Assembly (NCBI RefSeq): GCF_040361335.1
Contig: NZ_APNM01000001.1
Coordinates: 372,001 to 436,000, forward strand
Origin: APNM01 sp040361335
GTDB taxonomy: Bacteria; Pseudomonadota; Gammaproteobacteria; Nevskiales; Salinisphaeraceae
Length of the DNA: 64,000 nucleotides
Direction of reading: 5' to 3'
The notes beneath the pieces are model-generated. The model searched no databases and was not told where the DNA came from. It was given only the letters and a program-made list of their open reading frames with translations. Of this stretch, positions 18,675-26,267 are shown one piece after another (the first letter of the stretch is position 1; the number at the start of each line of letters is the position of its first letter). Made by a program: the position numbers and the translations under genes.

Positions 18675-19226
18675 ATGAGGATCGTGCTGTTCGGTGCGCC
18701 CGGCACCGGCAAGGGAACGCAGAGCGAGAAGCTGGTCGCCGAGTTCGGTGTCCCGCAGATTTCCACCGGCGACCTGCTCCGCCAGGCGGTGGCCGACGGC
18801 ACCGAGCTGGGCAAGCGCGCCAAGGCGGCCATGGACGCCGGCGAGCTGGTTTCCGACGACGTCGTGATCGGCATGATCCGGGAGCGCCTCAACGAGCCGG
18901 ACACCGGCAACGGTTTCATCCTGGACGGTTTCCCGCGCAGCCTGACCCAGGCCGAGGCCCTGGACGAGCTGCTGGCGGACATGGGCCGTCCGATCCAGGC
19001 CGTGATCCATCTCGAGGTGGACAACGAAGAGATCGTTCAGCGCCTGCTCGATCGCGGCCGCGCCGACGACAACGAGGACACCATCCGCAACCGCCTCCAG
19101 GTGTTCCAGAACCAGACCCAGCCGCTGATCGAATACTACCGGCAACAGGGCAAGTTCACCGCGGTGGACGGCATGGGCACCGTCGACGAAATCTACGCCC
19201 GCATCAAGGACGCCCTGCCCGCGTAG
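18675..19226 (+). CDS. adk: Adenylate kinase, short-LID form
   Basis: The 183-residue enzyme has P-loop GAPGTGKGTQ (8-17), STGDLLR, GFILDGFPRS and DRGRADDNEDTIRNRL. The LID between the Asp-Arg-Gly-Arg segment and DDNEDT is only a few residues long, so the roughly 30-residue LID insert of E. coli Adk and its zinc-binding Cys residues are absent. This matches the short bacterial and AK1-like type. It interconverts AMP, ADP and ATP. GGGGGAG precedes ATG 18675. A family-C repeat arm begins 20 bp after the stop. Confidence 0.95.
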   Translation: MRIVLFGAPGTGKGTQSEKLVAEFGVPQISTGDLLRQAVADGTELGKRAKAAMDAGELVSDDVVIGMIRERLNEPDTGNGFILDGFPRSLTQAEALDELLADMGRPIQAVIHLEVDNEEIVQRLLDRGRADDNEDTIRNRLQVFQNQTQPLIEYYRQQGKFTAVDGMGTVDEIYARIKDALPA

Positions 19227-19245
19227 AAAGCTTCCTGAAGCAGTT

Positions 19246-19926
19246 CATCCGCCGATGGACGCTGATGGACGCAGATAAAAAAAACGCCGGCTCGCGGATA
19301 AATCGTGAATCCACCGATTACACGGATTTCGCGGATTTGAAGAAGGGGTCACAACTGGGCCCGCCGGACTCTTTGCCGTCTGCTGGTTGCGGAGAACGAT
19401 TCCTGAAGAGGTTGTCTGCAGATAAACGCAGATGGACGCAGATAAAAACACTTTCGTTCTGGTAAGTTATTGAATCCAAATATTTCACGGACTTTCCGGA
19501 TTCAAGGTCGGCTTGCGATCAGTCTGCCGGCAGCGTCGATCACTCTGGATTTTTGACTGGCTGTATCTGCGTCAATCGGCGTTCATCTGCGGATTATTTC
19601 CTGCCTTGAATCCGCGTAATCCGTGGATTATAGATCAGTGCGCCTCGCCGCAAACGGCTCCGCCGGGCCTTGTCCGCCTGCCGGCTGCGGAGAACGATTC
19701 CCGAAGACATGCATCCGCGGATAAACGCAGATGGACGCCGATTGGAAACGGCAGCTTGCGGATAATTCGCGAATCCACCGATTACACGGATTGCACGGAG
19801 TTAAGTCAGGTCGCGATCAGTCTGTCGACAATCCCGACCGAACCGGTTTTTGTCTGCGTCCATCGGCGTACATCCGCGGATTGTTTCCTGCCCTGAAATC
19901 CGCGTCATCCGTGCAATCCGTGGATT
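19246..19926. repeat. Composite repeat block between adk and rnd (families B and C, partly duplicated)
   Basis: A 700-bp tail-to-tail gap filled with repeat arms, in order: C left 19246-19276, B left 19308-19338, C left 19414-19444, C right 19564-19595, B right 19609-19629, C left 19712-19743, B left 19772-19800, C right 19853-19882, B right 19896-19926. A longer tandem duplication underlies part of it: GCGGAGAACGATTCC at about 19389 and 19687, and GATCAGTCTG at 19517 and 19815, both 298 bp apart. No gene is supported; the frames here are repeat-derived. Confidence 0.85.
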
Positions 19927-19944
19927 CCTGAACGGGCGCCGGCG

Positions 19945-21114
19945 TCAGTCGGGTTCGATCCAGTCCACGCCCGTCTCCGCGCCGCGCAGCGCGGTCTTGC
20001 CTTCCAGCAGGTCCAGCAGCGCCTGACCGGCGGCCTCGCGCCGCCAGCCCTTGAGCAGCGGCAGGTCCCGTTCGCCCGCCACCAGCCGTTCCAGGTCCTT
20101 GCGGTTGGCGAGGGTGCCGGCGGCGATGCCGGTGGCCGCCGACCGTTCGCGCAGGCCCGCCATCGCCAGGTCCACCAGCGGCTGGCGTTCCGGCGGCAGC
20201 GGTGCCGGCGCCGGCTCCTCCACGCCCGGGGGCGCCGGGCCCTCGGCGGCGGCCGCGATCAGCTCGACCAGGGTCTTGCCGTGCTTGCGGCGGACGTTCT
20301 CCGGCAGGTTCCGGATCTTGCCCAGTTCGGTCTCGTCGCCCGGGCGCTTCTGGGCCAGCGTCAGCAGTACCTCGTCCTTGAGGATCCAGCCGCGTGGCCG
20401 GTCGCCGGTCATGGCGGCATGCTCGCGCCATTCCGCGAGCCGGGCCAGTGCCCGCCGCTGTCCCGGCCGCAGGCGCTGGCCGCCGCGTACCCGGCGCCAG
20501 GCGGCGGCCGGGTCGGGACGGTAACGGTTCGCGTCCAGCAGGGTCTCGAACTCGGGGTCCAGCCAGTCGCGCCGGCCGCGCCGCTCCAGTTCGGCCTCCA
20601 TGTCCGGGAACAGCCGGGCGAGGTAGCGCACGTCGTCGGCGGCGTAGTCCAGTTCCTCGGTGGACAGCGGCCGTCGCGACCAGTCGCTGCGGGTATGGCT
20701 CTTGTCCAGGGTCACGCCCAGGCGATCGGCCACCAGGCGGGCGTAGCCGATCTGGTCGGGATAGCCCAGCAGGGTGGCGGCGATCTGGGTGTCGAACACC
20801 GGTCGCGGCAGCTCGCCGGCGGTCTGCAGCAGGACTTCCATGTCCTGGCCGGCGGCGTGGAAGACCTTGGTGACGGATGCGTCGGTCCACAGCTCGGTCA
20901 GGGGCGACAGGTCCGCGAGCGCCAGGGGGTCCACGCAGGCCAGTTCGGTGTCGGTGGCGAGTTGGACCAGACAGAGTTTGGGGTAGTAGGTCCGCTCGCG
21001 CATGAACTCGGTGTCCACCGCGACCCACGCCGACTTGCGCAGGCGCTGCACGAGATCGCGCAGGGCCTCGACGTCCGCGATCACGGCGACGGATTCCGAC
21101 GTGTCCGGTATCAT
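19945..21114 (-). CDS. rnd: Ribonuclease D
   Basis: The 389-residue enzyme has a DEDDy 3'-5' exonuclease domain: VAVDTEFMRERTYYPKLCLV, VFHAAGQDMEVL, FDTQIAATLLGYPDQIGYAR and LDYAADDVRYLARL. Two HRDC-type helical regions follow (about 205-290 and 310-375). It trims tRNA precursors and other small structured RNAs. ATG 21114 gives the family N-terminus (SVAVIADVEALRDLVQRL); the upstream extension in frame is antisense to the next gene. It is divergent from the membrane protein gene at 21136. Confidence 0.95.
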   Translation of the reverse strand: MIPDTSESVAVIADVEALRDLVQRLRKSAWVAVDTEFMRERTYYPKLCLVQLATDTELACVDPLALADLSPLTELWTDASVTKVFHAAGQDMEVLLQTAGELPRPVFDTQIAATLLGYPDQIGYARLVADRLGVTLDKSHTRSDWSRRPLSTEELDYAADDVRYLARLFPDMEAELERRGRRDWLDPEFETLLDANRYRPDPAAAWRRVRGGQRLRPGQRRALARLAEWREHAAMTGDRPRGWILKDEVLLTLAQKRPGDETELGKIRNLPENVRRKHGKTLVELIAAAAEGPAPPGVEEPAPAPLPPERQPLVDLAMAGLRERSAATGIAAGTLANRKDLERLVAGERDLPLLKGWRREAAGQALLDLLEGKTALRGAETGVDWIEPD

Positions 21115-21135
21115 GCCCGCTCGTTCCGAAAGTGA

Positions 21136-21687
21136 ATGGTCATGCTGTCCCAACTGTTGCGCGTCACCGTGGATTTGCTGCTGCTGCGCCGCGGTCCGCA
21201 GGACCTGCCCAGCGACTGGGGCCTGCTCGGCGGCGTGGGCATCCTCTATTGTAGCCTGACGTTCGTCCAGGTGCGGATGGTGGCCTCGGCGCTGCCCGCG
21301 ATCGCCCAGACGGTGACGGCGGTGCTGCTGCTGGCGCTGTTCGTGCACTCGGTCCTGCGCTGGCGGGGCGTGCCGGAGCGCTTCGTGCAAACCCTGACCG
21401 GCCTGCTCGTCGTGGGCGCCGTGCTCACGCTGTTGATGCTCGGTCCCACGGCGGCGCTGGCGCCCTTCCTGGAAGCGCTGGCCGAAGCCGGTGATCCCGA
21501 GGCCGTACCGCAACCGCCGGGCATGGTGATCCTGGCCTATCTCGTGATCGGCATCTGGGGGCTGGTGGCCTACGGGCATATCTATCGTCACGCCCTGGGC
21601 GTGAACCTGTGGCTGGGCGTGGCGACCGCCGTCGGTTTCGAGATCGTGTTGTTCCTGGCCTTCTCGCTGCTCGGCGTCGCCGGCTGA
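21136..21687 (+). CDS. Membrane protein, function unknown, coupled to mpl
   Basis: The 183-residue protein has four or five hydrophobic segments (about 28-45, 52-75, 85-108, 130-150, 158-180) and no motif I recognise. Its stop overlaps the mpl start (TGATG), so it is translated with the murein-recycling ligase. ATG 21142 is an alternative start. The gene is divergent from rnd. Context suggests an envelope role, which is inference only. Confidence 0.65.
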   Translation: MVMLSQLLRVTVDLLLLRRGPQDLPSDWGLLGGVGILYCSLTFVQVRMVASALPAIAQTVTAVLLLALFVHSVLRWRGVPERFVQTLTGLLVVGAVLTLLMLGPTAALAPFLEALAEAGDPEAVPQPPGMVILAYLVIGIWGLVAYGHIYRHALGVNLWLGVATAVGFEIVLFLAFSLLGVAG

Positions 21688-23027
21688 TGCATCTGCATAT
21701 CCTCGGCGTCGGCGGCACCTTCATGGCGGGTGTCGCCCTGCTGGCGCGCGCCGCAGGGCACCGCGTGACCGGGTCCGATCAGGGCCTGTATCCGCCCATG
21801 AGCACCCAGCTCGACGAGGCCGGTATCGAGGTCCTGGAGGGATACCGTCCCGAGCATCTCGATCCGGCGCCGGACGTGGTCGTGATCGGCAACGCCCTGT
21901 CGCGCGGCAATCCCGCGGTGGAGCATGTGCTCGATGCCGGCCTGCCGTACATCTCGGGGCCGCAATGGCTGGCGGAGAACGTGCTCGCCGGGCGCTGGGT
22001 GCTCGCGGTGGCCGGTACCCACGGCAAGACCACGACCGCCAGCATGCTCGCCTGGTTGCTGGAGGATGCCGGCCTGAGCCCCGGGTTCCTGATCGGCGGT
22101 ATCCCGGGCGGCTTCGGGCTCTCGGCCCGTCTGGGCGAATCCGATTTCTTCGTGGTCGAGGCGGACGAGTACGACACCGCCTTCTTCGACAAGCGCTCCA
22201 AGTTCGTCCACTACCGGCCGCGGACCCTTGTGCTGAACAATCTCGAGTTCGATCACGCGGATATCTTCGACAATCTGGAGGCGATAAAGCGCCAATTCCA
22301 TCATCTGGTGCGGACGGTGCCCGGACAGGGACGGATTATCGTCAACGGCGCCGACGCCGCCCTGTCGGACGTGCTGGCGCGCGGCTGCTGGAGCGAGGTC
22401 GAGCGATTCGACACCGCTGACGGCTGGACGGCCGAGCCGGGGGCGTCGGGTTTCACCGTCGCGTACGCGGGGCAGGGGCTCGGACACGCCGAGTGCCCGC
22501 TGCCGGGCCGGCACAACCGCAGCAACGCCCTCGCCGCGATCGCGGCCGCGCGCCATGTGGGCGTCGCGCCGGAACGCGCGATCGCGTCGTTGGCGGGTTT
22601 CCCCGGCGTCAAGCGTCGCATGGAGCTGCGCGGCGAGGCCGGCGGCGTCGCGGTCTATGACGATTTCGCCCACCATCCCACCGCCATCGAGACCACCCTG
22701 GCCGGTGCCGTGGGGGCGGGACGGTTGATCGCGGTACTGGACCTGCGTTCCAACACCATGCGCATGGGTGTGCATCGCGACCGGCTGGCGGCGAGCCTGG
22801 CCGACGCCGATTTCAGCGTGGTGCACCGGGCGCCGGATATCGCCTGGGACGTGGCCGGCGCGCTGGCGCCGCTGGGCGATCGTGCGCGTGTGGTGGCCGA
22901 TGTCGATGCCGCGGCCGAGGCCGCGGTCGCGGCGGCCCGGCCCGGCGACCGGATACTGGTCATGAGCAACGGCGGCTTCGGCGGTATCCACGACAAGCTC
23001 CTGGCGATGCTGGCGCGCCGCGCATAA
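21687..23027 (+). CDS. mpl: UDP-N-acetylmuramate:L-alanyl-gamma-D-glutamyl-meso-diaminopimelate ligase
   Basis: The 446-residue Mur-ligase family protein starts MHLHILGVGGTFMAGVALLA, the Mpl/MurC-type N-terminal Rossmann loop. It has P-loop VAGTHGKTTTASMLAW (about residues 109-124), EADEYDTAFFDKRSKFVHYR, and the C-terminal domain with VYDDFAHHPTAIETTL. Mpl joins recycled tripeptide to UDP-MurNAc in the cytosol, saving a de novo route. Length and the EADEYD motif favour Mpl over MurC. The start overlaps the preceding stop. Confidence 0.93.
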   Translation: MHLHILGVGGTFMAGVALLARAAGHRVTGSDQGLYPPMSTQLDEAGIEVLEGYRPEHLDPAPDVVVIGNALSRGNPAVEHVLDAGLPYISGPQWLAENVLAGRWVLAVAGTHGKTTTASMLAWLLEDAGLSPGFLIGGIPGGFGLSARLGESDFFVVEADEYDTAFFDKRSKFVHYRPRTLVLNNLEFDHADIFDNLEAIKRQFHHLVRTVPGQGRIIVNGADAALSDVLARGCWSEVERFDTADGWTAEPGASGFTVAYAGQGLGHAECPLPGRHNRSNALAAIAAARHVGVAPERAIASLAGFPGVKRRMELRGEAGGVAVYDDFAHHPTAIETTLAGAVGAGRLIAVLDLRSNTMRMGVHRDRLAASLADADFSVVHRAPDIAWDVAGALAPLGDRARVVADVDAAAEAAVAAARPGDRILVMSNGGFGGIHDKLLAMLARRA

Positions 23028-23056
23028 AAAAGACGGCCAGGGAAACCGTGGCCGTC
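23026..23056 (-). terminator. Hairpin terminator between mpl and the OMP gene
   Basis: Stem GACGGCCA/TGGCCGTC with a 9-nt loop. Read leftward it is followed by six T residues, so it is a good intrinsic terminator for the minus-strand OMP transcript 90 bp after that gene's stop. On the plus strand it forms the same hairpin right after the mpl stop but without a T-tract. Confidence 0.75.
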
Positions 23057-23145
23057 CAATAAGCGGAGGATGGGGGAGGGAGTTGTGTGCCGGGTCTCGG
23101 TCCGGCGGGGACTCGCTCGGGGGTCGGACGCTTGCCTGAAACCGC

Positions 23146-23703
23146 TCAGAAACGGAATTCGAGATTCGCCGAGGCCAGGTCGACGTCGGTGTCGTCCAGC
23201 TCGAAGCGCTCGTACTCCAGGCGCAGCCCGAAGGCGCCGCCGAGTCCGATGCGGGTGCCGACCCCGTAGAACGGATCCTCACCGTCGTCGCTGCCGGAAA
23301 CCAGCGGCCCGCTGACGTCGAGGTCCCAGGCGAGCATGCCGCCCTTGCCGTACACCGAGAACGCCTCGTTCACGGGGACCTGCGCCAGGACCGCGGCGGT
23401 GAAACCGTCGGCGTCCGCTTCGTAGCCGCCGTCCTCGGCCTCGGCGAAATCGGTGTACCCGATCTCCAGACCGACGTAGCGGTTGAGCATCGCGCCGATG
23501 AACCCGCGGTAGGCCTCGCGCTCGTCCTTGAAATCGTCGTCGTCGTCCGGGAACTCCTCATCCTCGACGCGGTAGTAACCGATGCCGCCGCCCAGGTACC
23601 CGTGCGGCTCCAGCCCGGAGGTCTGGGCCACGGCCGGCGCCGATACGCCCAGGGCGGGGGCGAGCGCGAGCAATGCCAGATAGCCGGGAATCCGTATCTG
23701 CAT
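23146..23703 (-). CDS. Outer-membrane beta-barrel protein (OmpA/porin-like small barrel)
   Basis: The 185-residue precursor has a signal peptide of about 26 residues (start MQIRIPGYLALLALAP, cleavage after VAQ or AVA). It is followed by alternating strands such as HGYLGGGIGYYRVED, YVGLEIGYTDFAEAED and GLGGAFGLRLEYERF, ending ANLEFRF, whose terminal Phe is the Bam signal. It resembles an eight-stranded outer membrane beta-barrel. An acidic loop with five Asp in a row is odd. AAGGAG precedes ATG 23703. Its upstream region carries the sigma54 promoter and hairpins described below, so it is probably a GlrR/sigma54 target. Confidence 0.85.
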   Translation of the reverse strand: MQIRIPGYLALLALAPALGVSAPAVAQTSGLEPHGYLGGGIGYYRVEDEEFPDDDDDFKDEREAYRGFIGAMLNRYVGLEIGYTDFAEAEDGGYEADADGFTAAVLAQVPVNEAFSVYGKGGMLAWDLDVSGPLVSGSDDGEDPFYGVGTRIGLGGAFGLRLEYERFELDDTDVDLASANLEFRF

Positions 23704-23734
23704 GTGTTGCTCCTTCTTGCTTGTCGGCGGATGA

Positions 23735-23824
23735 AAGGTTTCGCACTGGTCGGGCCGGGACACGCCGAGGCACGAGGGGGGACCGGGAAATGCCGGCCCG
23801 ACCAGGCGAAAACTCGTCGAACTC
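23735..23824 (-). repeat. Hairpin repeat, copy 1 (proximal to the OMP gene)
   Basis: A 90-bp unit forming a long stem: TTTCGC (23739-23744), one-base bulge, CTGGTCGGGCCGG (23746-23758) pairs with CCGGCCCGACCAG (23793-23805) and GCGAAA (23806-23811), 19 base pairs in all. The 34-nt loop includes CACGCCGAGGCACGAGG and a run of G on the plus strand. It lies inside the predicted leader of the OMP transcript, ending about 30 bp before the ATG. Confidence 0.85.
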
Positions 23825-23835
23825 TGTCGGAGCGG

Positions 23836-23925
23836 AAGGTTTCGCACTGGCCGGGCCGGGACACGCCGAGGCACGAGGGGGGACCGGGAGATGCCGGCCC
23901 GGCCAGGCGAAAACTCGTCGAACTC
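23836..23925 (-). repeat. Hairpin repeat, copy 2 (distal)
   Basis: Nearly identical to copy 1, offset by 101 bp. The stem is TTTCGC (23840-23845) plus CTGGCCGGGCCGG (23847-23859) with CCGGCCCGGCCAG (23894-23906) plus GCGAAA (23907-23912). Relative to copy 1, the two stem changes (T to C on the left, A to G on the right) fall on paired positions, so pairing is kept. One further change lies in the loop. Confidence 0.85.
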
Positions 23926-23979
23926 CTTGCTTGACTCGCGTCGTACTCCGATCGCTTCGTCCGTTTGCCATGCACAGGG

Positions 23980-23995
23980 AGCAACCCCCGTGCCA
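23980..23995 (-). promoter_or_regulatory. Sigma54 promoter
   Basis: On the minus strand the sequence is TGGCACGGGGGTTGCT, an exact match to the -24/-12 consensus TGGCAC-N5-TTGC with GG-N10-GC spacing. The predicted start is near 23969. The transcript would run leftward through both hairpin repeats into the OMP ATG at 23703 (leader of about 266 nt). Confidence 0.85.
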
Positions 23996-24270
23996 AGAAT
24001 AATTAGTGCTTTATTTACAGTGAGTTATATTTTTATTGGGGCGGTGTCGTCGGCCGTGATCGGTGATCGGGGCCACAGCGGCCGGCAAAGCGTCGTCGGA
24101 ACCCGACAGCAAGGCCCGTCAGCGGCCGCGGTGCCGGGGTCGGTCGGCACGAGGGCCGGCCCATCGGGACCGGCCGGGGGGACGGCCGGTCCGCCGGGAA
24201 TGCGATGGGACGCGGTTCCGGCGGCTAGGGGATATCCGGCCGTGAGGCACGAGCCGGTTGCGGTGGTGAC

Positions 24271-24288
24271 TGTCGCCCGGCGGCGACA
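24271..24288. promoter_or_regulatory. GlrR-type activator site 1 (TGTC-N10-GACA)
   Basis: TGTCGCCCGGCGGCGACA matches exactly the palindromic TGTC-N10-GACA consensus described for GlrR (QseF) sites upstream of glmY/glmZ in Enterobacteriaceae. It lies about 280 bp upstream of the sigma54 promoter. Confidence 0.75.
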
Positions 24289-24307
24289 CTATTCACGTGT
24301 CGAATTT

Positions 24308-24320
24308 CAACTTATTGATA
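24308..24320 (-). promoter_or_regulatory. IHF consensus site
   Basis: The minus strand reads TATCAATAAGTTG, an exact match to WATCAANNNNTTR. It lies between the two GlrR-type sites in one of the few AT-rich patches of the window. IHF bending is the usual aid to sigma54 activators acting from a distance. A further AT-rich stretch is at about 23996-24040, next to the promoter. Confidence 0.6.
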
Positions 24321-24335
24321 TGAAAAGGTAAAAGC

Positions 24336-24353
24336 TGTCGCCGATAGGCGACA
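24336..24353. promoter_or_regulatory. GlrR-type activator site 2, also the glrR terminator stem
   Basis: TGTCGCCGATAGGCGACA is a second exact TGTC-N10-GACA site, 65 bp centre-to-centre from site 1 and 1 bp after the glrR stop codon. Read leftward as RNA it forms an 8-bp stem CTGTCGCC/GGCGACAG with loop TATC, followed by CTTTTA. The same bases can thus act as operator and as glrR transcript terminator. The rest of the 651-bp gap (24000-24270) shows no gene. Confidence 0.7.
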
Positions 24354-24354
24354 G

Positions 24355-25713
24355 TCAGTCGGATTTGAAAGCCGAGGGCTGGATCGAGTGCCGGTCCAGG
24401 AGCTTGTAGAACTCGGTGCGGTTGCGCCGGGCAAGCCGGGCGCTGCGGCTGACGTTGCCTTCCGTGATCGTGAGCAGTTGCACGAGGTAGTCGCGCGTGA
24501 AGGCGTCCTGCGCTTCCTTGAGCGGGGGTAGCCCCCGCAGTTCCGCGTCCCCGCCGGCCTGGGGGCCGAGTGCCTTGCGTACCTGCTCGGCGGGGATCAC
24601 CCGGGCGCGGCTCAGAGCGACGTTCTGCTCCACCACATTGGCGAGCTGGCGGATATTGCCCGGCCACTCGGCGCCGGCCAGCAGGGCCATCGCGTCCGGG
24701 GCATAGACCTTCACCGGCTGATCGTTGCGTGCGGCGATCTGGCGCAGGAAATGGTTGGCCAACAGCGGAATGTCCTCGCGCCGCTCGGTCAGCGGCGGCA
24801 GGGTGAGCGATACCACGTTCAGGCGGTAATAGAGGTCTTCCCGGAATTCGCCGGCCTCGATCGAACGGCCGAGATCGCGGTGCGTGGCCGAGATCACCCG
24901 GACATCGACGGCCACGGATTCCCGGCCCCCCACCGGACGCACCTCGCGTTCCTGCAGCACCCGCAGCAGCTTGATCTGCAGCGGCAGCGGCATGTCGCCG
25001 ATCTCGTCCAGGAACAGGGTGCCCCCGTCGGCGGCGCGGAAGAGGCCGGGCTGCGAGGTCTTGGCGTCCGTGAAGGCCCCCTTGACGTGCCCGAACAACT
25101 CACTCTCCAGCAGCGCTTCCGGCAGCGCACCGCAATTGATCGCCACGAAGGGACCGTCCGCGCGCGGGCTGGCCTCGTGCAGGCTGCGGGCCAGGACTTC
25201 CTTGCCCGTGCCGGATTCACCGTTGATCAGGACCGCGGCGTCGGCCGCGGCCACCAGGCGTGCCTCCTCCAGCAGGGCGTGCATGCGCGGCGATCGGGTG
25301 ACGATGCGCGGCGCCCAGTCGTCGCCGCCGTCCGCCGCTCGCCCGCCGTCGCCCAGGGCCTTGTCGAGCAGACGCAGTAGCGCCTCCTTGTCGACCGGCT
25401 TGGTCAGGAAGTCCAGGGCCCCGCTCTGGGTCGCGCTGACCGCGTCCGGGATGGTGCCGTGGGCGGTGAGTACGATCACGGGCAGCGTGGGCCGTCGCGC
25501 GACCAGTTCGGACAGCAGTTGCAGTCCGTCCATGCCCTCCATGCGCAGGTCGGTGATCACGACGTCGGCGGGGAAGCGCGCGAGCTCGGTCAGGGCGGCG
25601 TGACCCGAGTCGGCGCAGGCGACCGTGTACCCCTCGGATTCCAGCCGCAGCGACAGCAGGCGCTGCAGGCTGGGATCGTCGTCGACCAACAGGATATGGC
25701 CTTTCCTTGCCAT
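24355..25713 (-). CDS. glrR: Sigma54-dependent response regulator GlrR (QseF-like)
   Basis: The 452-residue NtrC-family protein has a receiver domain (phospho-acceptor Asp55 in VVITDLRM) and an AAA+ domain with Walker A GESGTGKE (165-172) and Walker B GTLFLDE (231-237). A C-terminal Fis-type helix-turn-helix contains NRTEFYKLLDRHSI, very like enterobacterial GlrR. The sigma54-contact loop reads GAFTDA (212-217), not the usual GAFTGA. It follows the lipoprotein and kinase genes on the same strand, the E. coli glrK-qseG-glrR order. Two matching DNA sites lie just beyond its stop codon. Confidence 0.9.
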   Translation of the reverse strand: MARKGHILLVDDDPSLQRLLSLRLESEGYTVACADSGHAALTELARFPADVVITDLRMEGMDGLQLLSELVARRPTLPVIVLTAHGTIPDAVSATQSGALDFLTKPVDKEALLRLLDKALGDGGRAADGGDDWAPRIVTRSPRMHALLEEARLVAAADAAVLINGESGTGKEVLARSLHEASPRADGPFVAINCGALPEALLESELFGHVKGAFTDAKTSQPGLFRAADGGTLFLDEIGDMPLPLQIKLLRVLQEREVRPVGGRESVAVDVRVISATHRDLGRSIEAGEFREDLYYRLNVVSLTLPPLTERREDIPLLANHFLRQIAARNDQPVKVYAPDAMALLAGAEWPGNIRQLANVVEQNVALSRARVIPAEQVRKALGPQAGGDAELRGLPPLKEAQDAFTRDYLVQLLTITEGNVSRSARLARRNRTEFYKLLDRHSIQPSAFKSD

Positions 25714-25745
25714 CGGGACCGTCCCCCTCGTCTCTATGCGTCCGG

Positions 25746-26267
25746 CTATTCCTCGGACTCTTTCTCACCCAGGCTGCGTTCGATATCCGTGATCGCGCGC
25801 AGCTTGCGACGCGCCTCCTGCAACGAGGCCTCCAGCTCGGCCCGTTCCTGGCGCAGCCGCGCCATGTCGCCCTCGCGCTCGGCGAGATAGGCCAGCTCGG
25901 CTGCGCGCAGGTTCAGGAAGCGCCGTTCGGTTTCGTTCCATCTTACCCCGTCGGCGGCCAGGGCATGCCGGATGTCGGAGACCGCGGCCGTCGGGGCGTA
26001 TCCCTCGTGTCCCCACTGGCCCCGGGCGAGTCCCAGGCGGGCGCGGTCGCGGGGATCGCCGGTTCGTTCCCAGCGCTGCCTGGCCTCGGCCACGGCCTGC
26101 CGGCGTTCCTCGGGTTCCAGGTCGATCAGTCGGGCGGCATAGTCGATGACCTCCGCGTCGCCCCCGTTCAGTTGCATCTGCTGCAGGGACGCGCAGCCGG
26201 CGAGTGCGGCCGTCGCGGCGACCGCGCATGCCAAGCTGCGGATGGATGCCGATAGCCCGTTTCTCAT
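25746..26267 (-). CDS. QseG-like lipoprotein of the glrK-glrR operon
   Basis: The 173-residue precursor starts MRNGLSASIRSLACAVAATA and has a lipobox LAGC with Cys at about residue 25. The mature part is a helical, charged domain with a C-terminal coiled coil (about 120-165). In E. coli the lipoprotein QseG, encoded between glrK and glrR, contacts GlrK in the periplasm and is needed for signalling. Similarity here is by position and build rather than clear sequence. Its ATG overlaps the glrK stop (ATGA). glrR starts 32 bp downstream. Confidence 0.75.
   Translation of the reverse strand: MRNGLSASIRSLACAVAATAALAGCASLQQMQLNGGDAEVIDYAARLIDLEPEERRQAVAEARQRWERTGDPRDRARLGLARGQWGHEGYAPTAAVSDIRHALAADGVRWNETERRFLNLRAAELAYLAEREGDMARLRQERAELEASLQEARRKLRAITDIERSLGEKESEE

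Noticed and set aside
23891..24331. A 146-codon plus-strand gene in the glrR-OMP gap
   Set aside because: It begins inside the hairpin repeat, runs through the sigma54 promoter and the GlrR sites, and has no family similarity or ribosome site.
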